From positions 1 to 64,000 of the forward strand of contig JAFEBH010000011.1 of the NCBI GenBank assembly GCA_018242765.1: a DNA stretch of 64,000 nucleotides, read 5' to 3'. Shown piece by piece: positions 8,080 to 16,630 of this stretch. Positions within the stretch are counted from its first letter, which is position 1. Every line of letters starts with the position of its first letter. This stretch comes from Nitrospira sp. GTDB lineage: Bacteria; Nitrospirota; Nitrospiria; Nitrospirales; Nitrospiraceae. A program made the translations under genes and the position numbers. The notes under the pieces were generated by a model. The model ran no database searches and had not been told where the DNA came from. It saw nothing but the letters and a program-made list of their open reading frames with translations.

Positions 8080-9645
8080 GTGGATATCTCCAGCGTCATC
8101 GACAGCCTGCATCCCCTTGAAATCAAAGTTCTGATGACATTGGGCACTCGTCCCGTCGGTACTGCTCTAGAAAGTGAACAACTGGCGGAGGCCGCAGAGC
8201 TGGAGCCGTCTCAACTCAGTATGGCCATTGAATGGCTCTTGGCCAAGGCGCTCATCACTGTGCACAAGGAGACGGTGACGCCCATCGTGTCCCTGACGAA
8301 AACCGGGGAAGAGTATCACCAGACGGCGGCACCGATTGAGCGCGTGCTAGCTGCAGCACGTGACGCGACCAGCACTGGAAAACGGCTGACGATTCCTGAT
8401 CTTCAATCGCAAGGAGGCTTGGATCCTTCCGATGTCAGCAAAGCTGTTGGACGACTCAAGAAAGAAGGCGTGCTCTTGATCATCCAAGGCGGGTGTATTG
8501 AGACAACCGGGCGGCCAAGTTCGACAGCTGATGCGCTCAGAGCTCTCCTGGGGCGGCTTCATGAATCGCCGAAGGAGTTGAATAGTTTTACAGAGACTGA
8601 TCGACAGGTCATCGAAGATTATGCGGTGAAACGAGGTAATGCCAAGGAGCCTTTCCGAGTCGATGAACGTGTGACGCGCTCGTTCGTCTTGTCCCCTGCC
8701 GGCACCAGGGCTGTTGCACAGCTGATGAACCAGGGATTGATGGAGGAAGTCTCACAACTAAGCCCTGAACTGCTCAAGGACGGCAGCTGGCGCCAGAAAC
8801 GATTCCGGAAATACACCATCAGCCTTCGGGCGCCCCGTGTCGGAACCGGGAAAAAACATCCGTATCGGGAGTTTTTGGATACGGTCAAAGCCAAGCTTGT
8901 GAGTATGGGTTTCCAGGAGATGCGTGGGGGCTTGGTGGAAACTGAGTTTTGGAACATGGACGCGTTGTTCATGCCGCAATTCCACCCGGCTCGTGACATT
9001 CATGATGTCTATTTTGTGAAACAACCGACCCATGCCTCCATGGCGGATGAGTCCATCTTGTCGAAGGTCGGCAAGGTGCATGAAAACGGTGGAAAGACTG
9101 GCTCCTCCGGATGGGGGTATGCGTTTGATCTGCAGCGTGCCAAACGCCTAGTGTTGCGCAGCCAAGGAACTGCGGTTTCAGCACGAACATTGGCGGCCTC
9201 GCCCGATATTCCAGGGAAATACTTTTCAATCGCCCGCTGTTTTCGTTACGACCAAGTCGATGCCACCCACGCGACGGATTTTTTCCAGGTGGAAGGGATC
9301 GTCGTTGGAGAGGACATCAATTTCCGCACGCTCTTGGGGTTGCTCAATTTGTTTGCTCATGAAGTGGCGCAAGCGAAAGAGGTCAAGTTTCTTCCGGCGT
9401 ACTTTCCCTTTACCGAACCATCGGTTGAGCTCCACGTTCGGCACCCTCGGTTGGGGTGGATGGAGCTTGGGGGGGCAGGGTTGTTCCGACCGGAAGTCAC
9501 CGTGCCGCTTGGTGTGACAGCGCCCGTGATCGCCTGGGGACTCGGGCTGGATCGGATGGCGATGGTGGCCTTGGGGATTCACGATATTCGAGAGCTCTTC
9601 ACCGATAATCTAGAGTTGATTCGGACCACCCGAGGATTGTTCTAA
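8080..9645 (+). CDS. pheS: Phenylalanyl-tRNA synthetase alpha subunit, archaeal type
   Basis: PheS is the catalytic subunit that charges tRNA-Phe. At 521 residues it is far longer than the usual bacterial form (about 330-350) and has the archaeal/eukaryotic plan. Residues 1-200 are winged-helix DNA-binding-like modules rather than a coiled coil. The class II core follows, with archaeal-style motifs: DALFMPQFHPARD, RSQGTAVSARTLA, DATHATDFFQVEG, and GLGLDRMAMVALGI at the end. It starts at a GTG ten bases after rpe and is followed eight bases later by a matching archaeal-type pheT. Confidence 0.9.
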   Translation: MDISSVIDSLHPLEIKVLMTLGTRPVGTALESEQLAEAAELEPSQLSMAIEWLLAKALITVHKETVTPIVSLTKTGEEYHQTAAPIERVLAAARDATSTGKRLTIPDLQSQGGLDPSDVSKAVGRLKKEGVLLIIQGGCIETTGRPSSTADALRALLGRLHESPKELNSFTETDRQVIEDYAVKRGNAKEPFRVDERVTRSFVLSPAGTRAVAQLMNQGLMEEVSQLSPELLKDGSWRQKRFRKYTISLRAPRVGTGKKHPYREFLDTVKAKLVSMGFQEMRGGLVETEFWNMDALFMPQFHPARDIHDVYFVKQPTHASMADESILSKVGKVHENGGKTGSSGWGYAFDLQRAKRLVLRSQGTAVSARTLAASPDIPGKYFSIARCFRYDQVDATHATDFFQVEGIVVGEDINFRTLLGLLNLFAHEVAQAKEVKFLPAYFPFTEPSVELHVRHPRLGWMELGGAGLFRPEVTVPLGVTAPVIAWGLGLDRMAMVALGIHDIRELFTDNLELIRTTRGLF

Positions 9646-9653
9646 CTGTTGCC

Positions 9654-11372
9654 ATGCCCACGATCACCATTTTTAAAGATGACTTCGAAGCTCTGTTGAA
9701 GGGCACTCCTGCCACCAGACGATCGGTCTCGATCGAGCAGGTGGAAGAGTGGCTGATGCTGGTGAAGGGCGAACTGAAGGGTCACAATTCCGAGACTGGG
9801 GAACTGCGCATCGAATTACAAGACAGCAATCGACCGGATTTGTGGTGTTGCGAGGGCATTGCGCGGCAGATTCGAATCAAGCAACAGGGGAAGTTCACGC
9901 AATATCCGTTCTTGGTCGGGAAGCCAAAGCCCAAAGCGAAGGTTATCGTGAAGCCTGGGATGGAACAGGTCCGTCCCTATGTGGCCGCCTGCGCAGCCAG
10001 GGGGTATCGAGTGACTTCGCAGGGGTTGGCCCAGCTGATTCAGACGCAAGAAAAATTGGCGGAGATTTTCGGTCACAAGCGTAAGACGGTTTCCATTGGC
10101 ATCTACCAACTCTCCAAGATCACTTTCCCCGTGACGTATGAGCTGGTGAAACCCGCTGAGGCTCGCTTTACCCCGTTGGGAATGGAGACGGTGATGACTC
10201 TGTCGGAGATGCTCCTGGTCCATCCGAAGGGGGTTGAATACGGCGGAATTCTGGCGGGAGCCAGCCGTGTTCCGATCCTGCGAGACGCAACCAACCAACC
10301 GCTGTCCTTTCCCCCGATCATCAACAGTCGAGAGGTCGGTGAGGTGGAGGTAGGCGATGATCAGCTGTTCGTCGAAGTCACCGGGACAGACTTGCCGATG
10401 GTCGTATTGACCTTGAATATTTTTGCGGCCAATCTTGCCGATCGCGGGGCGATGATCGAGCCGATCGCTATCGAGTACCCTAAACGTACCCCACTGGGTA
10501 AACGAGTGACCACGCCACAGGATCTGAAGAAGAGCAAGACGATCCCGATCCGCACGATCGAGCAGGCGCTTGGCCAAGGGTTGGGGATCAAGGTCGTCAA
10601 GCAAGCGCTCGAGGTCTATGGGTATGAAGTGTCCGCGGGGAAGGACTCTGTTCGGGTCAAGCTGCCGCCCTATCGGCAGGATCTGATGCACACGATGGAT
10701 GTGGTGGAAGATGTGGCGATGAGCCGCGGGTACGCGGAGTTTACACCGGTCATGCCTGCACAGTTTACGGTCGGCGGATTGTCCCGCATTGAACAGGTCT
10801 CCGATCGTGCCCGGGAGTTGATGGTGGGATTAGGATTTCAGGAGATTATCTCCAATATCCTTGGTTCGCCGGAGCAGTATTCCGGGCATATGCGAATTGA
10901 CGAGACGGAATGGGGGCAGATGGTCAAGGTCGACAATGTGATGACGTTGAACTTCTCCTGCCTGCGACAATGGATGTTGCCCTCGCTGCTGCGCATCGAA
11001 GCCGCTTCGAGTCGGGCATTTTACCCTCACCGCCTCTTCGAAGCCGGTGATGTTGCCATTCCTGACGCAACCCACGAGGTGAGGTCCCGGACAGAGACCG
11101 TCTTAGGAGCAGTGATCGCCCATGCCGCCGCGCATTTTTCGGAGATTCACTCCTGCCTGGATACACTGTTCTATCATTTGGGGATAGAGTACAGGCTGGA
11201 ACCGGTCCCGCACCCGTCGTTCTTAGAAGGTCGTGCCGGGTGTGTTCTCGCTGCCGACAAGCCTGTCGGCGTGATCGGCGAGGTCCATCCCGAAGTCCTC
11301 GAGCGTTGGCAGATCACTATGCCGGTTGTTGCGTTCGATGTAAACCTGTCGCAGTTGATCGAACAAAAGTGA
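9654..11372 (+). CDS. pheT: Phenylalanyl-tRNA synthetase beta subunit, archaeal type
   Basis: PheT holds the editing B3/B4 domain and completes the heterotetramer. At 572 residues it matches archaeal/eukaryotic beta subunits and lacks both the N-terminal EMAP-like tRNA-binding domain and the C-terminal ferredoxin-fold anticodon-binding domain of the roughly 800-residue bacterial form. The B1 region is at the N-terminus, with NRPDLWCCEGIAR near residue 60; the B5 segment (KTIPIRTIEQALG) is near residue 290. It ends the plus-strand operon, convergent with rplT. Confidence 0.9.
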   Translation: MPTITIFKDDFEALLKGTPATRRSVSIEQVEEWLMLVKGELKGHNSETGELRIELQDSNRPDLWCCEGIARQIRIKQQGKFTQYPFLVGKPKPKAKVIVKPGMEQVRPYVAACAARGYRVTSQGLAQLIQTQEKLAEIFGHKRKTVSIGIYQLSKITFPVTYELVKPAEARFTPLGMETVMTLSEMLLVHPKGVEYGGILAGASRVPILRDATNQPLSFPPIINSREVGEVEVGDDQLFVEVTGTDLPMVVLTLNIFAANLADRGAMIEPIAIEYPKRTPLGKRVTTPQDLKKSKTIPIRTIEQALGQGLGIKVVKQALEVYGYEVSAGKDSVRVKLPPYRQDLMHTMDVVEDVAMSRGYAEFTPVMPAQFTVGGLSRIEQVSDRARELMVGLGFQEIISNILGSPEQYSGHMRIDETEWGQMVKVDNVMTLNFSCLRQWMLPSLLRIEAASSRAFYPHRLFEAGDVAIPDATHEVRSRTETVLGAVIAHAAAHFSEIHSCLDTLFYHLGIEYRLEPVPHPSFLEGRAGCVLAADKPVGVIGEVHPEVLERWQITMPVVAFDVNLSQLIEQK

Positions 11373-11437
11373 CCAGCCGACACCGAACGTTGTTCGGATA
11401 AGACACATCAAAGTTTGGATGTAGTGCGAAACTCACA

Positions 11438-11466
11438 AGGGGGAGCGACGTCCTGTTGCTCCCCCT
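11438..11466. terminator. Hairpin between convergent pheT and rplT
   Basis: A perfect 9-bp stem (AGGGGGAGC 11438-11446, GCTCCCCCT 11458-11466) stands between two convergent operons. Neither side has a long T-tract, but the position suits a bidirectional terminator. Confidence 0.55.
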
Positions 11467-11500
11467 CATCTTGTCTCTGACTAGAGACGGGCAGGTGAGG

Positions 11501-11866
11501 CTATGCTGCTGCCGGCACGTGTTGCTTGGCTAGACCCACTAATTTCTCAAATCCGGTAGCGTCCTTGATGGCCATATCGGAGAGAACTTTGCGATCCAAC
11601 AGCACGTTTGCTTTCTTGAGGGCGTTCACAAACCGGTTATAGGTCAGCCCGTGATTCCGGACCGCAGCGCTGATGCGGGCGATCCACAACTGCCGGAAAT
11701 CCCGCTTTCGGTTCTTGCGACCGGTATAGGCGTAGGTCAATCCCTTATCAACACTTTCCGTTGCTGAACGGAACAACCGGCTTTTCCCGCCGTACTGACC
11801 TGACGCCAGCTTGATCCGCTTCTTCCGTCGGGCTCTCGTTTTTGGTCCACCTTTTGCGCGAGGCAT
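11501..11866 (-). CDS. rplT: Ribosomal protein L20
   Basis: This 121-residue, very basic protein of standard length opens MPRAKGGPKTRARRKKRIKL and contains the typical YTGRKNRKRDFRQLWIARI helix region. L20 binds 23S rRNA early in large-subunit assembly and in several bacteria represses its own operon. It is the last gene of the minus-strand thrS-infC-rpmI-rplT operon. Confidence 0.95.
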   Translation of the reverse strand: MPRAKGGPKTRARRKKRIKLASGQYGGKSRLFRSATESVDKGLTYAYTGRKNRKRDFRQLWIARISAAVRNHGLTYNRFVNALKKANVLLDRKVLSDMAIKDATGFEKLVGLAKQHVPAAA

Positions 11867-11918
11867 GATTCATTGCTCCTTTTGGGTCTTAAAATTCACA
11901 ACACGACACGATCGCCGT

Positions 11919-12113
11919 CTATGCATACGGCAGGAGTCGATTCAATGCAGAAACAACCGTGGAATCCACTACTGCCGTTCCGCTCAGGCGGCGCTTCCGG
12001 TCGTGTCGTTTGCTGGTCAGTATGTGCCGCTTGCCCGCCTTACGGCGGACAATCTTGCCGCTTCCTGTTTTGGTAAATCGTTTGCTCGTTCCTGAATGCG
12101 TCTTCATTTTCAT
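11919..12113 (-). CDS. rpmI: Ribosomal protein L35
   Basis: This 64-residue basic protein of standard size opens MKMKTHSGTSKRFTKTGSGK and has the family's RRKAGKRHIL segment. A ribosome site (AGGAGG) stands just upstream on the minus strand near 12118-12123. It sits between infC and rplT, as in most bacteria. Confidence 0.95.
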   Translation of the reverse strand: MKMKTHSGTSKRFTKTGSGKIVRRKAGKRHILTSKRHDRKRRLSGTAVVDSTVVSALNRLLPYA

Positions 12114-12153
12114 GTAGGAGGTTCCTTTAGTTGAGCAATCGCTGCGCTGTACG

Positions 12154-12663
12154 TTAGTGTTTCGGAGCGACGATCATGATCAAACTGCGTCCTTCCATAC
12201 GAGGAGCATACTCGATCGTGCCGGCTTGTGCCAACTGTTCTATGACGGAGTTCATCACTGCACGCCCCATCTCTTGGTTGGCCATTTCTCGCCCACGATA
12301 GGTGAGGGTCACTTTGGTCTTATTGCCCTCTTCTAAGAATGTCTTCATCTGTCGGACTTTGATTTCAAGATCGTGCTTATCGGTCCGTGGGCGTAACTTG
12401 ATTTCCTTCACCTGTGTGGACTTTTGGTGGCGCCGGTTTTGATGATCCTTTTTGCTCAGCTCATACTTATACTTCCCAAAGTCCATAATTCTACAGACTG
12501 GGGGGACCGAAGTAGGAGCGACTTCCACCAAATCGTGGCCAGTCTCTTGGGCCTGGCGAAAGGCATCCGCCGTCTGAAGGATGCCGAGCTGTTCTCCCTC
12601 TGGGCCAATGACACGAACTTCTCGGACTCGAATTTCACGATTCACACGTAATTTGGGGACGAT
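12154..12663 (-). CDS. infC: Translation initiation factor IF-3, probable ATC start
   Basis: IF-3 binds the 30S subunit and proofreads start codons. The body is canonical: an N-terminal VNREIRVREVRVIG segment, a lysine-rich linker, and a C-terminal domain ending in a MEGRSLIMIVAP strand. A GTG at 12645 is possible, but the family N-terminus continues upstream in frame (IVPKLRVNREIR) to an ATC at 12661-12663. The ribosome site AGAGAGGTGG lies four to five bases before that ATC and about 22 bases from the GTG. Rare ATT/ATC starts are known for infC and allow IF-3 to repress its own synthesis. From ATC it has 169 codons and starts 14 bases after the thrS stop. Confidence 0.9.
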   Translation of the reverse strand: MVPKLRVNREIRVREVRVIGPEGEQLGILQTADAFRQAQETGHDLVEVAPTSVPPVCRIMDFGKYKYELSKKDHQNRRHQKSTQVKEIKLRPRTDKHDLEIKVRQMKTFLEEGNKTKVTLTYRGREMANQEMGRAVMNSVIEQLAQAGTIEYAPRMEGRSLIMIVAPKH

Positions 12664-12677
12664 AGGCCACCTCTCTC

Positions 12678-14606
12678 TTAGTGGGTGTGTTGAAGCTCTC
12701 GCTGGGTATGTTTGAGCTCAGATTGCAACAGATTCACGATCTCAGCCACTGTCATATTGCCTAAAGTGGCCCCACTTCGGCCTCGGACTGAGAGTGTGCC
12801 ATTCTGGACTTCTCGATTCCCTGCCACCAACATGAACGGGACCTTTGCCTTTTCAGCCTCGCGAATCTTGAATCCAATCTTTTCATTTCGCAGATCCGCT
12901 TCGGCCCGGAAGCCGGCTGCTTTCAATTGTGCCACAACGGCACTGACATAGTCCTGCTGCTGATCAGTGATGTTGATGACCACTGCTTGTACGGGTGCCA
13001 ACCAGGTCGGAAAGGCACCGCCGTAATGCTCAATCAGAATGCCGAAGAACCGTTCAATCGATCCCATCAGGGCACGATGGATCATGATCGGGCGATGGGC
13101 TTTCCCGTCTTCTCCGATATAGCTCAAATCAAACCGCTCGGGATTGTTGAAGTCCACCTGGACCGTGGAACATTGCCATGAGCGGCCTAGCGCATCTCTG
13201 ATCTTAATGTCGATCTTGGGGCCATAAAACGCTCCGCCTCCAGGATCCAGTTGAAAGGCAATGTTGCGACTTTTCAGTGCGGATTCCAAGGCGTTGGTGG
13301 CCAATGTCCAATGTTCATCACCGCCGACCGATTCCTTCGGTCGTGTGGAGAGAAACACTTCGAATTCAGTGAATCCAAATGTTTGAAGCACGAAAAATGT
13401 AAAGTCCAATACCCGGCTGACTTCCGCTTCCATCTGATCAGGCCGGCAGAAAAGGTGAGCATCGTCTTGTGTGAATCCGCGTACGCGCATGAGTCCATGT
13501 AGGACCCCGGTCCGTTCGTAGCGGTAGACGGTCCCTAGCTCACCATATCGAATGGGGAGATCTCGATAGCTTCGCAGGTGAGACTGATAGATCATGATGT
13601 GGTACGGGCAATTCATCGGTTTGAGTTGGTACTCGCTGCCCTCCAGCTTCATGGACGGAAACATGTTTTCCCGATAGTAATCGAGGTGTCCGCTGGTTTT
13701 CCAAAGGTCGAGCCGGGCCGTATGCGGGGAGTAGACCAGGTTATATCCGTCGCGAATATGTTGTTCTCGCCAGAAGTTTTCAATCAACAGACGGATTGCC
13801 GCTCCCTTTGGATGCCAGAGCACGAGACCGGGACCGATTTCATCCTGGATGCTGATCAAGTCCAGTTCTTTTCCGACTTTTCGGTGGTCACGGCGCTTAA
13901 TCTCTTCCAATCTGGCTAAATAGGCTTCGACTTCGGCCTTGGTCGGAAAGGACGTCCCGTAGATGCGCTGCAACATCGGGTTTCGTTCATCGCCGCGCCA
14001 GTACGCACCGGCAGTAGTGAGCAGTTTGAGAGCCCCGATATAGCCGGTTGTTGGAAGATGAGGGCCGCGGCACAGATCGACAAAATCACCCTGTGTGTAT
14101 GCGGTAATCGGTTCGCCGTCGGGAAATCCTTGAATCAACTCGACCTTGTACTGTTCACCACGAGCCGTGAAAAAATCGATGGCTTCCTGTTTGGAAAACT
14201 CCCTCCGCGTAATGGGGAGATTGCGTTGAATGATGTCCGCCGCACGAGCTTCGATCTTTTCGAGATCTTCCGGTGTGAAGGGGCGTTCGAAGGAAAAGTC
14301 GTAGTAAAAACTATCGTCCAACGCGGGGCCAATCGTTAGTTGGGCCGAAGGAAACAGCTCTTTCACCGCTTGAGCCATGACGTGGGTACTGCTGTGGCGG
14401 TAGACCTCCCGACCGTCCGCACTATCAAACCGAAGCGGTTCGATCAGTGTGCCACCTGCAAGAGGCCGTGATAGGTCAACGACGGTTCCATCCACCTTAG
14501 CTGCGAGCACATCCTGTCCGGCCACTCCCAGTGAGGAAAGGGCAGTCCCCACGGTATCACCCGCTCTTATCTCTGTACTATGGCCGTCTTTGAGCGCAAT
14601 CTTCAT
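12678..14606 (-). CDS. thrS: Threonyl-tRNA synthetase
   Basis: ThrRS charges tRNA-Thr and edits Ser-tRNA-Thr. From the ATG at 14606 (MKIALKDGHSTEI) it has 642 residues, the common length. An in-frame ATG at 14681 would add 25 residues without family support and start right at the tRNA-Val end. Domains are TGS (1-63), the editing domain with a HSSTHVMAQAV region, the class II core with KPMNCPYHIMIY (zinc Cys) and RYERTGVLHGLMRVRGF, and an anticodon-binding domain from about residue 540. It heads the ribosomal operon together with tRNA-Val. Confidence 0.94.
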   Translation of the reverse strand: MKIALKDGHSTEIRAGDTVGTALSSLGVAGQDVLAAKVDGTVVDLSRPLAGGTLIEPLRFDSADGREVYRHSSTHVMAQAVKELFPSAQLTIGPALDDSFYYDFSFERPFTPEDLEKIEARAADIIQRNLPITRREFSKQEAIDFFTARGEQYKVELIQGFPDGEPITAYTQGDFVDLCRGPHLPTTGYIGALKLLTTAGAYWRGDERNPMLQRIYGTSFPTKAEVEAYLARLEEIKRRDHRKVGKELDLISIQDEIGPGLVLWHPKGAAIRLLIENFWREQHIRDGYNLVYSPHTARLDLWKTSGHLDYYRENMFPSMKLEGSEYQLKPMNCPYHIMIYQSHLRSYRDLPIRYGELGTVYRYERTGVLHGLMRVRGFTQDDAHLFCRPDQMEAEVSRVLDFTFFVLQTFGFTEFEVFLSTRPKESVGGDEHWTLATNALESALKSRNIAFQLDPGGGAFYGPKIDIKIRDALGRSWQCSTVQVDFNNPERFDLSYIGEDGKAHRPIMIHRALMGSIERFFGILIEHYGGAFPTWLAPVQAVVINITDQQQDYVSAVVAQLKAAGFRAEADLRNEKIGFKIREAEKAKVPFMLVAGNREVQNGTLSVRGRSGATLGNMTVAEIVNLLQSELKHTQRELQHTH

Positions 14607-14689
14607 AAGAGTTCTACAGCCAATCGGGGACACAAGGAAACCCAGACGCCTCGCCTCTGCTAACGACAGCCCCTCACTCATTTCAACTA

Positions 14690-14764
14690 TGGTAGGCGCG
14701 GACGGTCTTGAACCGTCGACCTCTACCGTGTCAAGGTAGCGCTCTCCCCCTGAGCTACGCGCCT
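14690..14764 (-). tRNA. tRNA-Val (GAC)
   Basis: This is a 75-base cloverleaf with encoded CCA. The acceptor stem is AGGCGCG/CGCGCCT, the anticodon arm CTACC-TTGACAC-GGTAG gives anticodon GAC, and the T-arm contains GGTTCAAGA. It lies immediately upstream of thrS on the same strand and shares a promoter at 14781-14810, so it is probably cut from the thrS leader transcript. Confidence 0.93.
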
Positions 14765-14780
14765 ATCAAGAAGAGGAGGC

Positions 14781-14810
14781 ATGCTAATATAGCCTCGCCG
14801 ACACTGTCAA
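14781..14810 (-). promoter_or_regulatory. Sigma-70 promoter for tRNA-Val/thrS operon
   Basis: On the minus strand a perfect -35 TTGACA (14805-14810) is followed after 18 bases by TAGCAT (14781-14786). The predicted start is about ten bases before the 5' end of tRNA-Val. Confidence 0.6.
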
Positions 14811-14899
14811 GAAAACGAAAGAGAAGACAGTCGCCCTTCAGGAAACTGAAGGAGCTACCACCTTCTCTTCCTATATTCTGTCGGCACTCCTGGCGAAAT

Positions 14900-15172
14900 C
14901 TATTTCACCGCAGAGCGAAGCTCTTTCCCTGCTGAAAATTTCGGCACTTTCGCCGCCGGAATCCGGAGTGACTGGCCCGTTCTTGGGTTCCTCCCCATTC
15001 GTGCTTTCCGCTTAGAAAGCGTAAAGGTGCCAAAATTGACAAGAGAGACACGTTGTCCTTTCTTCAGCGAAGAGGTCACCGCACCGGTAAATGCCTCAAG
15101 GGCAGTTCCCGCTGCGACTTTGGTGATCCCAGCCGAAGCGGCCATCTTCGCGATCAGCTCTTCCTTTGTCAT
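14900..15172 (-). CDS. hup: HU-family DNA-binding protein
   Basis: This 90-residue histone-like protein starts at the ATG at 15172 behind a strong AGGAGG; the open frame extends further up without ribosome-site support. It has the family helices (MTKEELIAKMAASAGITK), the NFGTFTLSKRKAR strand, and the DNA-bending arm with GRNPRTGQSLRIPAAKVPKF. HU proteins bend and compact DNA as dimers. It lies between the thrS operon and the Fis-type gene, both on the same strand; in enterobacteria a relative (ihfA) follows pheT in the equivalent cluster. Confidence 0.9.
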   Translation of the reverse strand: MTKEELIAKMAASAGITKVAAGTALEAFTGAVTSSLKKGQRVSLVNFGTFTLSKRKARMGRNPRTGQSLRIPAAKVPKFSAGKELRSAVK

Positions 15173-15238
15173 AATGTTCCTCCTTATAGGTGGTGAAGAA
15201 ATGGAGAAAATGACTCCGGTGGCACTGCACTGGCACAC

Positions 15239-15826
15239 TTACGCACTACGATTCGCTCTCAGTTTAGTCTGTTTCAGCGGAATATGCAGATTGACGATCT
15301 TTTTTCGCAACGTGTTCCGGTTGAGTCCGAGCAATTCTGCGGCCTGAATCTGATTGCCTCGTGTTTCTTGCAGGGCCGAGGTGATGAGAGGGCGCTCCAC
15401 GGCGGAAATGAGAATCGGGTGGAGGTTCCTTGCGGACCCGTTGCGCATTCCTTTGACGAATTCACCCATTTTCACCTCCAAATAATTTTCCAGAGACCCA
15501 TCTTGGGTCTTACTCGGTCGGAGGCTGTTCGGTGTGATCATCGCTTGGATCATGGTCAAGGTTTGCCGTAAGACCGCAGATGAACCTTGGATGAAAAGGG
15601 TGTGGGCAAAATCGAGATGATCGCGCCATGCCGTGACGGAATCCCGGGTGCCCGATAGTTCCTCGATGATGACCTCCGCATGCTGGTGTGGCGATTCCAT
15701 CTGAAAGGTCTGAGCATCAGGGAAGATGTTGATTGAGGCATCCGTAAAGACCTGTTGAACTTGAGCCTGGACGGCCGGATCCTTCGTGAGCAATACAATG
15801 CTGTATGTCGATGATGACGCTGGCAT
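15239..15826 (-). CDS. Fis-type helix-turn-helix regulator
   Basis: The protein has about 195 residues from the ATG at 15826; the frame is open further up, but conservation cannot be judged. The last 45 residues are a Fis/NtrC-type helix-turn-helix (ITSALQETRGNQIQAAELLG, then LNRNTLRKKI). The N-terminal 90 residues begin with an alternating hydrophobic strand (YSIVLLTKDPAVQ) and look like a degenerate receiver without the phosphorylation Asp cluster. There is no sigma-54 AAA domain. It lies 66 bases upstream of HU in the same direction. Its target is unknown. Confidence 0.7.
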   Translation of the reverse strand: MPASSSTYSIVLLTKDPAVQAQVQQVFTDASINIFPDAQTFQMESPHQHAEVIIEELSGTRDSVTAWRDHLDFAHTLFIQGSSAVLRQTLTMIQAMITPNSLRPSKTQDGSLENYLEVKMGEFVKGMRNGSARNLHPILISAVERPLITSALQETRGNQIQAAELLGLNRNTLRKKIVNLHIPLKQTKLRANRSA

Positions 15827-16074
15827 GAAGGCACCATGTAGAAGAAGTGCGCGGATTATTGCCCGGGGCTGAATCGATGTCAATCGGATTTTCGGCCAGG
15901 GCCTTCTGGCGGACAGCTTTCCTGCCACTGTGGTGCGTGGGGAACGAGCAGGGATTCAATGGCTTGGAGATGAGTGGGGAAATCGGATTTCGGAGGCTGT
16001 GGTAAAAATGAGAAGCAAAGGTGAAAATACTTAGACCCTCGGTAGGTTGTGAGCTTGACGCGGGAGGACCGTGC
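15827..16074. other. Divergent intergenic region
   Basis: The space between the minus-strand Fis-type gene and the plus-strand sulfur operon holds no gene I can support. The only clear signals are those of the Rrf2 operon at its right edge. Confidence 0.5.
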
Positions 16075-16104
16075 TTGACAGTGTCTTCTACGGGAAGGTA
16101 GAGT
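16075..16104 (+). promoter_or_regulatory. Sigma-70 promoter of the sulfur-assimilation operon
   Basis: The -35 is a perfect TTGACA (16075-16080), followed after 18 bases by TAGAGT (16099-16104). The expected start is near 16111, about 27 bases before the Rrf2-family ATG. Confidence 0.65.
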
Positions 16105-16114
16105 GTTGATCTCA

Positions 16115-16130
16115 AATTCCTACAGGAATT
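16115..16130. promoter_or_regulatory. Palindrome, candidate Rrf2 operator
   Basis: The sequence AATTCC-TACA-GGAATT is a perfect 6-bp inverted repeat just after the predicted transcription start. It overlaps the ribosome site (AGGAA) of the regulator gene that follows. A GGAATT half-site is, as I recall, part of the CymR operator consensus. A bound repressor here would block both transcription and translation. Confidence 0.5.
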
Positions 16131-16137
16131 GTAAAGA

Positions 16138-16587
16138 ATGAAAATGTCAAAGCGTGTGAGTTATGGAATCCTGGTCGCCGTTGATCTGGCCATTCACGCG
16201 AATGATGCGCCGATTCAAGCGAAAGCGGTCTCAAAACGCCAGGGCATTCCGCTCCGTTTTCTGGAACAGGTGCTCCACACTATGAAGAATGCCGGCTTGG
16301 TCGAAAGCCATCGCGGAGCACAGGGTGGATATCTGTTGTCACGCAAGCCGGTAGACCTTTCGCTGGCCGCGATATTTGAATCCCTTGAAGGGCCGGTCTT
16401 TCATCGGTCTGGCGTCAGCCCGCTCCCTCGACATCGGCATATGGGGAAATCTGATCTCCTGCTCGGTGATGTGTGTGATCAGCTTCAACAGGCGGAACGG
16501 AAAGTCCTCGAGAGCATCACGGTCGAACAGTTGGCGGCACGCCAGCGCCTCGAGGATGCGCAACGCAGCCCGATGTATCACATCTGA
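16138..16587 (+). CDS. Rrf2-family transcriptional regulator (CymR-like)
   Basis: This 149-residue winged-helix protein starts MKMSKRVSYGILVAVDLAIH. The recognition region is QAKAVSKRQGIPLRFLEQVL, followed by the family's SHRGAQGGYLL turn. It has a single Cys (GDVCDQL), so it lacks the three-Cys iron-sulfur site of IscR and NsrR. That points to the cluster-free CymR branch, which senses cysteine status. Position as first gene before sulfite reductase and the ATP-sulfurylase genes, plus the palindrome in its leader, suggests an autoregulated repressor of sulfur assimilation; this role is inferred. Confidence 0.8.
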   Translation: MKMSKRVSYGILVAVDLAIHANDAPIQAKAVSKRQGIPLRFLEQVLHTMKNAGLVESHRGAQGGYLLSRKPVDLSLAAIFESLEGPVFHRSGVSPLPRHRHMGKSDLLLGDVCDQLQQAERKVLESITVEQLAARQRLEDAQRSPMYHI

Positions 16588-16630
16588 AATAGAATAGAAG
16601 TCTTCCCGCAAGCGATTGAAGGAGTGACCC

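Noticed and set aside
9816-10691. Long antisense frame over pheT
   Set aside because: Typical shadow of a GC-rich gene: biased composition, opposite a clear conserved gene.
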